A program made the translations under genes and the position numbers. Under the pieces are notes generated by a model that had not been told where the DNA came from, searched no databases, and was given only the letters and a program-made list of their open reading frames with translations. 64,000 nt of DNA from Saprospiraceae bacterium. Its GTDB lineage: Bacteria > Bacteroidota > Bacteroidia > Chitinophagales > Saprospiraceae. Shown piece by piece: positions 35,694 through 43,858 of the stretch. Within the stretch, counting starts at the first letter, position 1. Each line of letters starts with the position of its first letter. Location of the stretch: assembly GCA_016708265.1 (NCBI GenBank), contig JADJGA010000003.1, positions 248,001-312,000 on the forward strand, given 5' to 3'.

Positions 35694-35846
35694 CTATAGT
35701 CTACTCCCATCCTCTCTCAACGAAAATGCATCAGTAGCTGAATCATTATTACCACCATTGACTCCATTTTTGGTAAATTGCCACCCTCCTCTTAATTTAG
35801 AGTCATTTTTCACTTTAAACTCTCTAAAATCTTTCAAACTCAACAT
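35694..35846 (-). CDS. RiPP precursor peptide 3, possibly cut short by an amber codon
   Basis: 50 residues from the ATG at 35846; the longer frame to 35918 runs through the leader region and is not needed. The leader MLSLKDFREFKVKNDSKL ends in R-G-G (residues 19-21). The core is WQFTKNGVNGG and so on to EDGSRL. After the TAG (35694-35696) the same frame continues as WCRNNDALNSWSPCQIA to a TAA at 35640, which would give a 67-residue chain with two Cys and two Trp, closer to the length of precursors 1 and 2. The stop may therefore be a recent nonsense mutation. Confidence 0.75.
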   Translation of the reverse strand: MLSLKDFREFKVKNDSKLRGGWQFTKNGVNGGNNDSATDAFSLREDGSRL

Positions 35847-35995
35847 AATCAAAAAATTTAATATTCTTATAAAACTCACTCCTCTCTTTTCAACACCCGA
35901 TACGCTGATCAGAAACATCGGGAGGGTTCAGAATCTTCCCTTTTGAAACGTTTCAGTTCCAAAAGTATGTTACAGTTGTGCAAAATTTGTGCACT
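35847..35995 (-). promoter_or_regulatory. Promoter and structured leader of precursor 3
   Basis: On the minus strand: a weak hairpin GTGCA/TGCAC (35978-35994), a -7 box TACTTTTG (35960-35967), a palindrome GAAACGTTTC (35945-35954), a hairpin with CCCGAT/ATCGGG arms (about 35896-35922), GAAAAGAGAGGAG and the ATG. The arrangement repeats that of precursors 1 and 2. Confidence 0.66.
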
Positions 35996-36014
35996 CTTTA
36001 AAATAATTTAAAAA

Positions 36015-36492
36015 TTATTCTTCTCCCCCTTTTATTTTTTCTTTTTCAACAAATCCGATTGATAATTCGCAGTCATATGCATAATAAAATGTTTTTATAT
36101 ATATATCATCACTAGTGTCCCATTAAAATTAAATGACTAAAAATAAATCATACATAACTTTTAAAGTATTTGACTTTTAACGATTTAAATTATATGCATA
36201 TCAATTTTTTAGAATTAAATGTCAAACTCAAAATCAAATCCGTTTACTTACAAAACGACCATAATCAATTCATTTTAAACAATATACAATATCTGATTAA
36301 AATTTAATAGGGCACTATTGATATATCATAAAGAATTGGAGCATCCATCGATTTCATCACATCAATTATTAAGTAACCATTTCTTCTTGATATTCTAAGC
36401 TTTTTCGCCAGATCATCGGCTGTTCCAGTTGCTCTAGTCCTTTTAAGTTGGTCAACTCTTTCTATTAAATTAAGTTTTTCAAAAAAGGATAT
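36015..36492 (-). pseudogene. HTH regulator C, start lost and split by a MITE
   Basis: It is nearly identical to copy A at 21012-21341, including the ATA in place of ATG. The coding frame runs to MDAPILYDI and is then interrupted by a 211-base insertion that brings an early stop (SIVPY then TAA). The downstream part resumes as DIYIKTFYYAYDCELSIGFV and ends early at KGGEE (36015). It cannot produce an intact regulator. Confidence 0.75.
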
Positions 36493-36626
36493 AATTGCTA
36501 AGTTTTAAAGTTATTGAGTTATTCATTTAATCAATCAGTAATTCAATCATTATACCAGTAAAAAGGGTTATAAAGGCAAATATATAAAACTTTTTTCTAA
36601 ATTATTTTTACCATGTGAAGCAATTA
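36023..36626. repeat. Duplicated block: regulator plus 3' end of the SPASM gene
   Basis: Apart from the MITE, this block is almost identical to 21093-21475, covering the HTH regulator, the spacer with ATTCAATC/TTATTGAGT runs, the ATTATACCAGTAAAAAGGGT stretch and the last codons of SPASM maturase 1. It is a direct repeat in the same orientation, about 15 kb apart, and marks the right border of the island. Confidence 0.85.
36110..36320. mobile_element. 211-bp MITE with 9-bp target duplication
   Basis: The termini are inverted: CACTAGTGTCCCATTAAAAT at 36110 and, from the other end, CAATAGTGCCCTATTAAATT. The element is flanked by ATATATCAT at 36101-36109 and 36321-36329. The paralogous sequence at 21170-21178 has a single ATATATCAT and no insert, a natural empty site. 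There is no coding capacity. It was probably moved by a transposase of a related IS elsewhere. Confidence 0.85.
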
Positions 36627-36851
36627 AGGCACGAACAGAGTATAAAAGAATTTGGAAACACACTCCGTAAAGTGCGTCAAAGACATAACTTTACTCAGGA
36701 ATTGCTCGCAATTAAGGCAGATATTGAAATCAGCCAAATCAGTAGAATTGAAAGGGGGGTGATAAATACAAGTATTAGTCAGGTGATAACCATTGCCAAT
36801 GCATTGGGGGTGCATCCTAAGGAACTTTTTGATTTTGAGATAGATGAATAA
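36615..36851 (+). CDS. Xre-family HTH regulator with a fused start
   Basis: 78 residues. FGNTLRKVRQRHNFTQELLAIKADIEISQISRIERGVINTSISQVITIANAL is a canonical HTH_3 domain (about residues 13-68). The GTG start at 36615 and the first few codons belong to the duplicated SPASM 3' fragment, so the original 5' end and promoter were probably lost when the island was joined here. It may be unexpressed, or driven by read-through. Confidence 0.75.
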   Translation: MKQLRHEQSIKEFGNTLRKVRQRHNFTQELLAIKADIEISQISRIERGVINTSISQVITIANALGVHPKELFDFEIDE

Positions 36852-36999
36852 GTTATTTATTTGTAGATTGCATAAATATATTTTTATCATTTATTTAATT
36901 ATTTTTATCTTTTAATAACCTCTTTTTGTTATTTATATATATTATTTTTGATATTATAATATCACATTCTTCCCTATTAAGTATTATTTCATCTATTTT

Positions 37000-37063
37000 G
37001 ATGTGACTTTGTTACACTTATATGTTACTTTGTTACTTTTATATGTTATTTTGTTTATATTTA
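37000..37063. repeat. Three 21-base tandem repeats upstream of an HTH gene
   Basis: Units gatgtgactttgttacactt, tatgttactttgttactttt and tatgttattttgtttatatt follow each other with a 21-base period (two helical turns) in the 317-base gap between the two HTH genes. This spacing suits a multi-site operator. The rest of the gap is AT-rich without other structure. Confidence 0.6.
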
Positions 37064-37097
37064 TTTAAATTTTGTAGTTTTTTATTACAAATTTTAA

Positions 37098-37105
37098 TAC
37101 ATTTG
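37098..37105 (+). promoter_or_regulatory. Bacteroidota-type -7 box upstream of the 122-residue HTH gene
   Basis: TACATTTG matches TAnnTTTG exactly, 63 bases before the ATG and just after the 21-base repeats. Confidence 0.45.
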
Positions 37106-37168
37106 CATTTTATTGTGTTTCCTTAATGAATTATTTTTATCAATAGATTTCAAATTAGTCAAATTCTT

Positions 37169-37537
37169 ATGCTGTTTCTAAATATCAATCCAATAATTAG
37201 ACTTAGAGGTATTGAAAAACCATTCAGTTTTCTGGTCAGAAATGGATTTACCAACCACACAGCGCATTACCTGCTAAGTGGTTCATCCAGATCAATCCGG
37301 CTTGATCACATTGAAAAGTTGTGTTTATTATTAAAGTGTACTCCCAATGATATTATTAACTGGAGGCCGAAATCCGGAACATTACCAGATGAAAAAACTC
37401 CTCTTAACAATCTAAGGCTAAATGAATCCTCGTCGTTTGATCTAAAAACAACTCTTATGAACATGCCTATCGACGAATTGAAATCTTTAACTGAAAAAAT
37501 GAATAAGGCTATTTCGGATAAAAACATATCCATTTAG
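37169..37537 (+). CDS. HTH (Cro/C1-type) transcriptional regulator
   Basis: 122 residues. NINPIIRLRGIEKPFSFLVRNGFTNHTAHYLLSG, then IRLDHIEKLCLLLKCTPNDIINW, is the compact HTH_26/Cro form. The C-terminal tail (residues 75-122) is polar and helical with no recognised domain. It may bind the tandem repeats in front of its own gene. Confidence 0.75.
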   Translation: MLFLNINPIIRLRGIEKPFSFLVRNGFTNHTAHYLLSGSSRSIRLDHIEKLCLLLKCTPNDIINWRPKSGTLPDEKTPLNNLRLNESSSFDLKTTLMNMPIDELKSLTEKMNKAISDKNISI

Positions 37538-37909
37538 TTTTAAAAACCAGATTGGGAAAATGATGAATAGCTTAATTGATTGCCCAACTGACTTTCCCTA
37601 AAAAAATTTGTGGGAATTTAATCTTTTTGGGTTAATTCCATCAAATATTTTGCTGATCAGTAATTGAATAATTATAGTTTAGATTCTACTTTTTTAAGAA
37701 AACACATATTAAAAAATATTCGTTGTAATTCATGGTTTTTGTAATCAAATACTAAACAATATGGTCCACGATTCTCCTCGATTTCTTAAGCTAGCACTCT
37801 CTCTCAAATTTAATTAAGACTAATTCACAACAAAATATATGCTAATTTGTATTATTAATTTGGATGTATAGTGCCAATCAGATAAAAATGAAATTTAATA
37901 ATATAAATC
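37538..37909. other. Intergenic gap without recognised features
   Basis: 372 AT-rich bases between the HTH gene and the E2 gene. I see no open frame with coding character, no strong hairpin and no exact TAnnTTTG box on the plus strand. Confidence 0.5.
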
Positions 37910-39175
37910 ATGTCAAAATTTGAACTTTTAATGCCAAAACTTGGCGAAAGTGTACAGGAAGCAACAATAATCACCTGGTTTAAAAAAGCTGGTGATACAG
38001 TCGAAGAAGATGAAGCAATTCTTGAAATTGCAACTGACAAGGTGGACAGCGAGATCCCCTCTCCTGTTGACGGTGTTATTGAAAAAATATTCTTTGAAAC
38101 TAATGCAGTCGTACCGGTTGGAGAGGTTATTGCGATAATAAATATGGGAGGAGATACATCTGCGCAGCCTGAAAAAACTGAAACTATTGCAGAAAGAATT
38201 TCAACAGAAGAAATAAAACCTGAAAAAGAAGTTAAAACAAGTGCAAATGACATTTTACCTACAAGATTTTATTCACCTCTTGTAAAGAGCATTGCAAAAA
38301 CTGAGAATATAAGTATTTCTGAACTCGAAAGTTTAAAAGGTTCCGGCATCAGTGGAAGGGTCAGGAAACAGGACATCCTTCAATATATGAATGAAAGTAA
38401 ACAGGTTAGACCTGATACAAAAAAGGAAATTCCGGTAATAAAGCCTCCTCAGGTTATTCCTTCAGCCGGAGATCAGATCGTAGAAATGGACAGAATGCGA
38501 AGGCTTATTGCTGATCACATGGTAATGTCCAAACAGGTGTCCCCCCATGTGTGCAATTTCATTGAAGTAGATGTGACGGCTCTTGTAATGTGGAGAGATA
38601 AGATTAAAGATAGCTTTTTCGCAAAGGAGAAAACAAAACTTACATTTATGCCGGTTTTCATTGAAGCAACTGCTAAAGCTCTAAGAGAATATCCAGGTAT
38701 AAATGCTTCTGTCGACGGATATAATATCATTTTAAAGAGGGATATTAATATTGGAATGGCTGTTGCCCTTCCTTCAGGTAATCTTATTGTTCCTGTGGTC
38801 AGGAATGCGGATCAGAAAAGCCTTATCGGTCTCGCTCATTCAGTCAATAATCTTGCAGAACAAGCACGGACCAATAAACTGTCACCCGATGATATTCAGA
38901 ATGGAACATTTACTATTTCAAATTTTGGAACATTCAGAAATCTTTCAGGTACTCCTATAATCAATCAACCACAGGTTGCAATACTGGCAACAGGAAATAT
39001 CGAGAAAAAACCTGCAGTTCTTGAAACCCCGACCGGTGATGTCATTGCAATCAGACATAAAATGATACTTTCACTTTCTTATGACCACAGGGTGGTAGAT
39101 GGTGCCATGGCAGGTGCTTTTCTGTACAGATTGAAAGAGATCCTTGAAGATTTTGATGTAAATCGTACAATTTAA
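37910..39175 (+). CDS. Dihydrolipoamide acyltransferase (2-oxoacid dehydrogenase E2)
   Basis: 421 residues with the full E2 layout: an N-terminal lipoyl domain with the modified lysine in EIATDKVDSEIPSP (about Lys43), a peripheral subunit-binding domain (FYSPLVKSIAKTENISISEL, then GRVRKQDIL, about residues 118-162), and the catalytic domain ending with the HRVVDG active-site motif (SLSYDHRVVDGAMAG). It passes the acyl group from E1 to CoA. E1 follows 18 bases later; E3 is not in the window. The details resemble branched-chain or general 2-oxoacid enzymes, and the substrate is not certain. Confidence 0.92.
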   Translation: MSKFELLMPKLGESVQEATIITWFKKAGDTVEEDEAILEIATDKVDSEIPSPVDGVIEKIFFETNAVVPVGEVIAIINMGGDTSAQPEKTETIAERISTEEIKPEKEVKTSANDILPTRFYSPLVKSIAKTENISISELESLKGSGISGRVRKQDILQYMNESKQVRPDTKKEIPVIKPPQVIPSAGDQIVEMDRMRRLIADHMVMSKQVSPHVCNFIEVDVTALVMWRDKIKDSFFAKEKTKLTFMPVFIEATAKALREYPGINASVDGYNIILKRDINIGMAVALPSGNLIVPVVRNADQKSLIGLAHSVNNLAEQARTNKLSPDDIQNGTFTISNFGTFRNLSGTPIINQPQVAILATGNIEKKPAVLETPTGDVIAIRHKMILSLSYDHRVVDGAMAGAFLYRLKEILEDFDVNRTI

Positions 39176-39193
39176 TTAATAAAAAAATAAAGA

Positions 39194-41227
39194 ATGAGTT
39201 TTTCGGATGTAAAAAAAAGGTTTGGAATAAAAACAACAGATAAAGAGACTCTTGCAAAATGGTTCAGGATACTGCTCAGGGGCAGATCCTGGGATGACCG
39301 TGCACCAAATTATCTGAAACAGGCTATTGGATGGTCATATCACGCTCCTGTTGCAGGCCACGAAGGTATCCAGCTAGCTATCGGGCAAATATTTGAAAGG
39401 GGTGCTGACCATTTATTTCCTTACTACCGCGATATGGTCACTGCATTATCTGCGGGACTGACTTCAGAAGAAATTGTTCTGAACGGGATATCCAAGGATG
39501 GTGATATTGCGGGAGGTGGAAGACATATGAGCAATCATTTTGCAAAACCTGAATGGAATATCCATAATGTATCATCATGTACCGGAAACCATACATTGCA
39601 TGCTGTTGGAACAGCCAGGGCAATGAAATATTACGGTCATGACGGAGTTGCAATTAGTTCACAAGGTGAATCCTCTGTTTCGGAAGGTTACGTTTATGAG
39701 GCGATAAATGGTGCAAGTACCGAAAAACTGCCGGTTATCTTCGTTTTTCAGGATAATGGGTACGGGATCTCAGTTCCTAAGAAAGATCAGACAGCCAACC
39801 GCAAAGTCGCCAATAATTTCCTCGGATTTAAAAACATGAGGATAATTCACTGTAATGGGAAAGACGTCTTTGATTCTATGAATGCCATGACTGAAGCGAA
39901 ATTATGGGTTCAGGAAAACAAAATGCCTGTAATAGTCCAGGCAAATTGCGTGAGGATACATTCTCATTCAAATTCAGACAGGCATGATCTCTACAGGGAC
40001 GACCAGGAACTGAATTATGTCGGCATGTATGATCCTGTTGCAAAATTCAGGAGAATGCTGCTGAGATACAACCGGTTTAAGGTCGAAGAACTGGAAGCTA
40101 TCGAAGCTGAAATAAAAGATGAGGTAAAAGCAGCACACAAAAAAGCTATCACTGCAACTGATCCTGATCCTGCTTCAATCCATGATTTTGTAATAGCTGA
40201 TGCATATGTTTCACAAAAATATCCTGATGGACTACACAATTTTGACGGACCAAAAATAAAACTAATTGAAGCAATAAATGAAACGCTGAAAGCTGAATTC
40301 AGACATAATCCCGACACCTTTCTCTGGGGACAGGATATTGCAAATAAGGAAAAAGGTGGAATTTTCAATGTGTCAAAGGGTATGCAAAAGGAATTTGGAG
40401 CTAAAAGGGTTTTCAATGCTCCAATAGCCGAAGATTTCATTATGGGGACAGCAAATGGAATGTCAAGGTTCAGTCAGAAGATCAGAGTGGTGGTTGAAGG
40501 AGCCGAATTTGCCGATTATTTCTGGCCCGCAATGGAACAGTTTGTTGACACAAGTCATGATTACTGGAGATCAAAAGGTCAGTTCTCACCTAATATTACC
40601 GTCAGACTTGCATCAGGTGGATATATAGGAGGAGGTCTTTACCATTCACAAACAATTGAGGGGGCATTGACTACTTTCCCCGGAGTCAGGGTTGTCTACC
40701 CTTCTTTTGCAGATGATGCAGCGGGATTACTCAGAACTTCAATGCGTTCAAAGGGAGTGACGGTATTCATGGAACCAAAGGCTCTGTATAATGCACCGAT
40801 AGCAGCGACACCAGTTCCCGATGATTTTGAAGTTCCTTTTGGAAAGGCACGGGTCAGGAAAGAAGGGACTGATGTTTCTGTATTTACCTATGGCAATACA
40901 ACACATATGTGCCTTGAAGCAGCAGAAAAACTTGAAAAAGAAAATGGATATTCGGTTGAAGTTGTCGATTTGAGATCACTTTTGCCGCTCGACAAAGAAA
41001 CTATTATTCAATCCGTGAAAAAAACAGGTAAAGTTGTAGTAGTTCATGAAGACAAGGTTTTTTCAGGTTTTGGAGCAGAAGTAGCAGCTATGATTGCAGA
41101 TGAAGTTTTTGAATACCTCGACGGTCCGATAAAAAGAGTAGGTTCGACTTTCACTCCGGTAGGATTTAACAGAATACAAATGCAGAAGATATCACTGCTG
41201 AAAAATTCAATTCATTTGACAAAATGA
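39194..41227 (+). CDS. 2-oxoacid dehydrogenase E1, fused alpha and beta subunits
   Basis: 677 residues. The alpha part (about 1-330) has the thiamine-diphosphate region GVAISSQGESSVSEGYVYEAINGAS, then VFQDNGYGIS. The beta part (about 345-677) has TFLWGQDIANKEKGGIFNVSKG, FNAPIAEDFIMG and VVDLRSLLPLDKETI. Such fusions are common in Bacteroidota for the branched-chain 2-oxoacid or pyruvate complex. It decarboxylates the keto acid and loads the E2 lipoyl arm. Its stop codon overlaps (ATGA) a truncated flavodoxin frame. Confidence 0.92.
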   Translation: MSFSDVKKRFGIKTTDKETLAKWFRILLRGRSWDDRAPNYLKQAIGWSYHAPVAGHEGIQLAIGQIFERGADHLFPYYRDMVTALSAGLTSEEIVLNGISKDGDIAGGGRHMSNHFAKPEWNIHNVSSCTGNHTLHAVGTARAMKYYGHDGVAISSQGESSVSEGYVYEAINGASTEKLPVIFVFQDNGYGISVPKKDQTANRKVANNFLGFKNMRIIHCNGKDVFDSMNAMTEAKLWVQENKMPVIVQANCVRIHSHSNSDRHDLYRDDQELNYVGMYDPVAKFRRMLLRYNRFKVEELEAIEAEIKDEVKAAHKKAITATDPDPASIHDFVIADAYVSQKYPDGLHNFDGPKIKLIEAINETLKAEFRHNPDTFLWGQDIANKEKGGIFNVSKGMQKEFGAKRVFNAPIAEDFIMGTANGMSRFSQKIRVVVEGAEFADYFWPAMEQFVDTSHDYWRSKGQFSPNITVRLASGGYIGGGLYHSQTIEGALTTFPGVRVVYPSFADDAAGLLRTSMRSKGVTVFMEPKALYNAPIAATPVPDDFEVPFGKARVRKEGTDVSVFTYGNTTHMCLEAAEKLEKENGYSVEVVDLRSLLPLDKETIIQSVKKTGKVVVVHEDKVFSGFGAEVAAMIADEVFEYLDGPIKRVGSTFTPVGFNRIQMQKISLLKNSIHLTK

Positions 41228-41586
41228 TATTAGGAGTACCTACCTGGTTTGATGGTGAATTGCCCAATTACTGGGATGAGTTTGTTCCTGAAATAGAAGA
41301 TATGGATCTGAAAGGCAAAAAAATAGCCATATTCGGTAACGGGAATCAAAAAGAGTACTCAGAGAATTTTGTCGATGGTATTGGTATTATGGCAAATCTA
41401 CTCCAACAAAGGGGAGCAACAATAATAGGGCATACTTCAGCAGAAGGATATACATTTGAAAAATCTCGTGCCCTCATTGGAGACAAATTTATGGGACTGG
41501 CCCTGGATTTTGAAAACCAGGCTGGAAAAAATAAAGATCGCATAAAAAACTGGGCAGAAAATATCAAAAAAGAGTTTAATTTGTAA
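41224..41586 (+). CDS. N-terminally truncated flavodoxin
   Basis: 120 residues beginning MILGVPTWFDGELPNYWDEF, which corresponds to about residue 48 of ordinary 170-residue flavodoxins. The phosphate loop and first Rossmann strand are missing, and the E1 gene ends where they should be. The rest is well kept: GKKIAIFGNGNQKEYSENFVDGIG, then SRALIGDKFMGLALDFENQ. Without the FMN-phosphate loop the protein is unlikely to bind flavin. It is probably a decaying gene, although the overlap ATGA would allow translation coupled to E1. Confidence 0.75.
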   Translation: MILGVPTWFDGELPNYWDEFVPEIEDMDLKGKKIAIFGNGNQKEYSENFVDGIGIMANLLQQRGATIIGHTSAEGYTFEKSRALIGDKFMGLALDFENQAGKNKDRIKNWAENIKKEFNL

Positions 41587-41745
41587 TTTGTTATTTTACA
41601 GAGTATCAAAAATAATATCACTCATATTTATTCCAAAAGATGGTAAAATATCAATTAACAAATCTGTTAATCCATTGAATATTTGGCATTAGTAAAAATA
41701 TTCGTGACAATTCTAAATCAAAAAGAATTATTGGTAAAAAAATTG

Positions 41746-41753
41746 TATATTTG
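41746..41753 (+). promoter_or_regulatory. Bacteroidota-type -7 box upstream of DUF3943 protein 1
   Basis: TATATTTG, an exact consensus match 49 bases before the ATG. Confidence 0.45.
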
Positions 41754-41802
41754 TATTTATAAGGTTTAATTGACTTAAGCATTTATAGTTTGATAAAACA
41801 AT

Positions 41803-43242
41803 ATGCACTTTAATTCATTCTTTATTTTTTTATTCTTTCTGTTCGCTTTTAATCTGAATGCTCAGTTATATTCAGATAATTTTGATCAGGTAGAAGACAC
41901 AATCACGAAGAAATCGCATATAAAGTCCTTTATTGCAACTTTGGCAATAGATGGCAGTATCTGGGCTATTGACAGATATATAGGAAAAACTGATTTTTCA
42001 ATAATCTGCACTGAGACAATCAGGAAAAACTTCCATTGCGGCTTCCAATGGGATAATGATTATTTCGTTTCAAATATGTTTGATCATCCTGCTCATGGAA
42101 GTTTTAATTTTAACAGCTGCAATTATAACGGACTGAATTACTGGGAATCTTTGCCATATAACATCCTCAGTAGCCTGGTCTGGGAATTGTTCCTTGAAAA
42201 TGAACCTCCCTCATTAAATGATCTTTTTTCTCACACTATCGGAGGATTGGCAATGGGAGAAACCACAGGCAGAATCGGACAAATATTAAGAGCACCATAT
42301 CTAAGAGGACTAAAAAGGATTGGTTCTGAAACTTTGAATTTTTTAATTACTCCCTCTGTGTCTCTTCAAAGAATAATTAACGGTGAAATGTGGAAAATAA
42401 AAAAAAATGCAAACAGTATTCAGATACCGGCAGATATTCAGATTGGAGCGGGAGTAGATTATTTTGCAGATAATAAATCAGCAGGAAAAGACGCATGCAA
42501 AGTTGCAATTTCTTTTAATGTCAATTATAACGATCCGTTCAAATTAAAAAAAATCAAACCTTTTGATCATTTCAAACTTAAAACCCGGCTCAGTATATTA
42601 GGTAATCAGCCAATCCGTAATAAGCTGAATATAGAAGCAGTTGTTTATGGGAAAAAAATAGATCTTACGGATGAAAATAAAATTTTTATAGGGATATTTC
42701 AACACTACAATTACTATAATTCAGACACTGTGACAGTAAGGGATCCTGAAATCCCTTACCAGATAGCGGCTCCTGCATCATACGGTTTGGGTTTATTATT
42801 CAATAATATTTCAAACAATATAGATTTAAATACTGAAGTCTATGTCAGTGCAGTATTAATCGGAGCTGGGAAAACAGATCATTATAATGTAATTACAAGG
42901 AATTACAATCTTGGAGCAGGATATTCTGGAAAAGTTCACAGTTCGGCAACAATAAAAAACAAAGCTAAATTTAATCTGGATTTGGAATATTACAGATTAT
43001 TTACCTGGAAAGGAATGCCCCCAGATATGGTTATTACTGAAGAAAATCTATATTCATTTCAGGGTGACAGGGGAAATACAATTCATTTATTAGTTAATCC
43101 GGGTCTGGAAATAAAATTGCCTAAAAAACTATCACTTGGCATAGAAATGTTTTATTATTCCAGGAAAAATAAATACTTTTACTATGAAGATGTGAAAAAA
43201 TCATCAATTGAATTATCCGGAAATTTACTATATAATTTTTAA
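41803..43242 (+). CDS. DUF3943 outer-membrane-associated protein 1
   Basis: 479 residues with a signal peptide (about residues 1-20). The N-terminal domain has the DUF3943 signature (WDNDYFVSNMFDHPAHGSFN, then NGLNYWESLPYNILSSLVWE, then EPPSLNDLFSHTIGGLAMGE). The remaining 280 residues alternate in a way that suggests a beta-barrel and end in FYYSRKNKYFYYEDV...LLYNF, an outer-membrane type C-terminus. The function is unknown. It is the left member of a tandem pair with 43859-45307. Confidence 0.8.
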   Translation: MHFNSFFIFLFFLFAFNLNAQLYSDNFDQVEDTITKKSHIKSFIATLAIDGSIWAIDRYIGKTDFSIICTETIRKNFHCGFQWDNDYFVSNMFDHPAHGSFNFNSCNYNGLNYWESLPYNILSSLVWELFLENEPPSLNDLFSHTIGGLAMGETTGRIGQILRAPYLRGLKRIGSETLNFLITPSVSLQRIINGEMWKIKKNANSIQIPADIQIGAGVDYFADNKSAGKDACKVAISFNVNYNDPFKLKKIKPFDHFKLKTRLSILGNQPIRNKLNIEAVVYGKKIDLTDENKIFIGIFQHYNYYNSDTVTVRDPEIPYQIAAPASYGLGLLFNNISNNIDLNTEVYVSAVLIGAGKTDHYNVITRNYNLGAGYSGKVHSSATIKNKAKFNLDLEYYRLFTWKGMPPDMVITEENLYSFQGDRGNTIHLLVNPGLEIKLPKKLSLGIEMFYYSRKNKYFYYEDVKKSSIELSGNLLYNF

Positions 43243-43341
43243 TTGTAAAACCAGTTAATTGTTAATTACGACTTTTAAACATTTTTGTTATAGCTGCTCA
43301 TTATCTTATTGTATTCTAATTGTAAGTCTAAATTTTTAAAA

Positions 43342-43450
43342 ATGAAATGTCAGATTTGGATTAATGCAGATCAAATAATGGTATTGAGATCGATTTTTGT
43401 ACGTCGTAACACGACATATGGAGCGATACAGGTGAGCTTGACAAACCTAT
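43342..43450 (+). pseudogene. Decayed copy of the zf-TFIIB protein gene
   Basis: The bases from ATGAAATGTCAGATTTGGA to GAGGTGAGCTTGACAAA align with the intact gene at 45439 (ATGAAATGTCCAATTTGCT to GAGGTGAGCTTGATAAA), with scattered substitutions and small deletions. Several zinc-ligand cysteines are gone. It lies after DUF3943 copy 1 just as the intact gene lies after copy 2. Confidence 0.75.
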
Positions 43451-43479
43451 TAAAAAATCCAGAAGATAAATTCTTGAGA

Positions 43480-43625
43480 ACTGATGAAAACTATGATATG
43501 AATCACGTCCTCTTGATGTAGATAAATTCATTGGACTTGCACTTGACTTTGAAAGCCAGGTTGGCAAAAATAAAGATCGCATAAAAAACTGGGCAGAAAA
43601 TATTAAAAAAGAGTTCAGGAAGTAA
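43480..43625 (+). pseudogene. 3' remnant of a second flavodoxin gene
   Basis: DKFIGLALDFESQVGKNKDR, then IKNWAENIKKEFRK and a stop, is read at 43516-43625 and is nearly identical to the end of the flavodoxin at 41224-41586. Upstream similarity fades through frame breaks to about 43480. It precedes DUF3943 copy 2 just as the flavodoxin precedes copy 1. Confidence 0.8.
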
Positions 43626-43808
43626 ATAATCAGCAGCTATGCTCATGACCGACAGAATATTCTAAAATATTAATCACTATCGTCCGATATTATATAGTGG
43701 TTGTGATATACATTCAAATTTAATGAATTCAGTTCCTTGTTTTATTTATCAGCATTATAAAGAATTGGACTCAATCAATTTATCAGAGGAAATCCTATAA
43801 ATTTAGAT

Positions 43809-43816
43809 TATTTTTG
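43809..43816 (+). promoter_or_regulatory. Bacteroidota-type -7 box upstream of DUF3943 protein 2
   Basis: TATTTTTG, an exact consensus match 42 bases before the ATG. Confidence 0.45.
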
Positions 43817-43858
43817 TATATTGGTATTTATTTATTGTAGTTAATATCCGATACAAAA

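Noticed and set aside
35846..35918. N-terminal extension of precursor 3
   Set aside because: The other precursors start at MLSLKDF, and the upstream part covers the conserved leader RNA region.
43309..43521. Novel 70-residue gene
   Set aside because: Its DNA aligns with the zf-TFIIB gene at 45439, so it is decayed sequence rather than a new gene.
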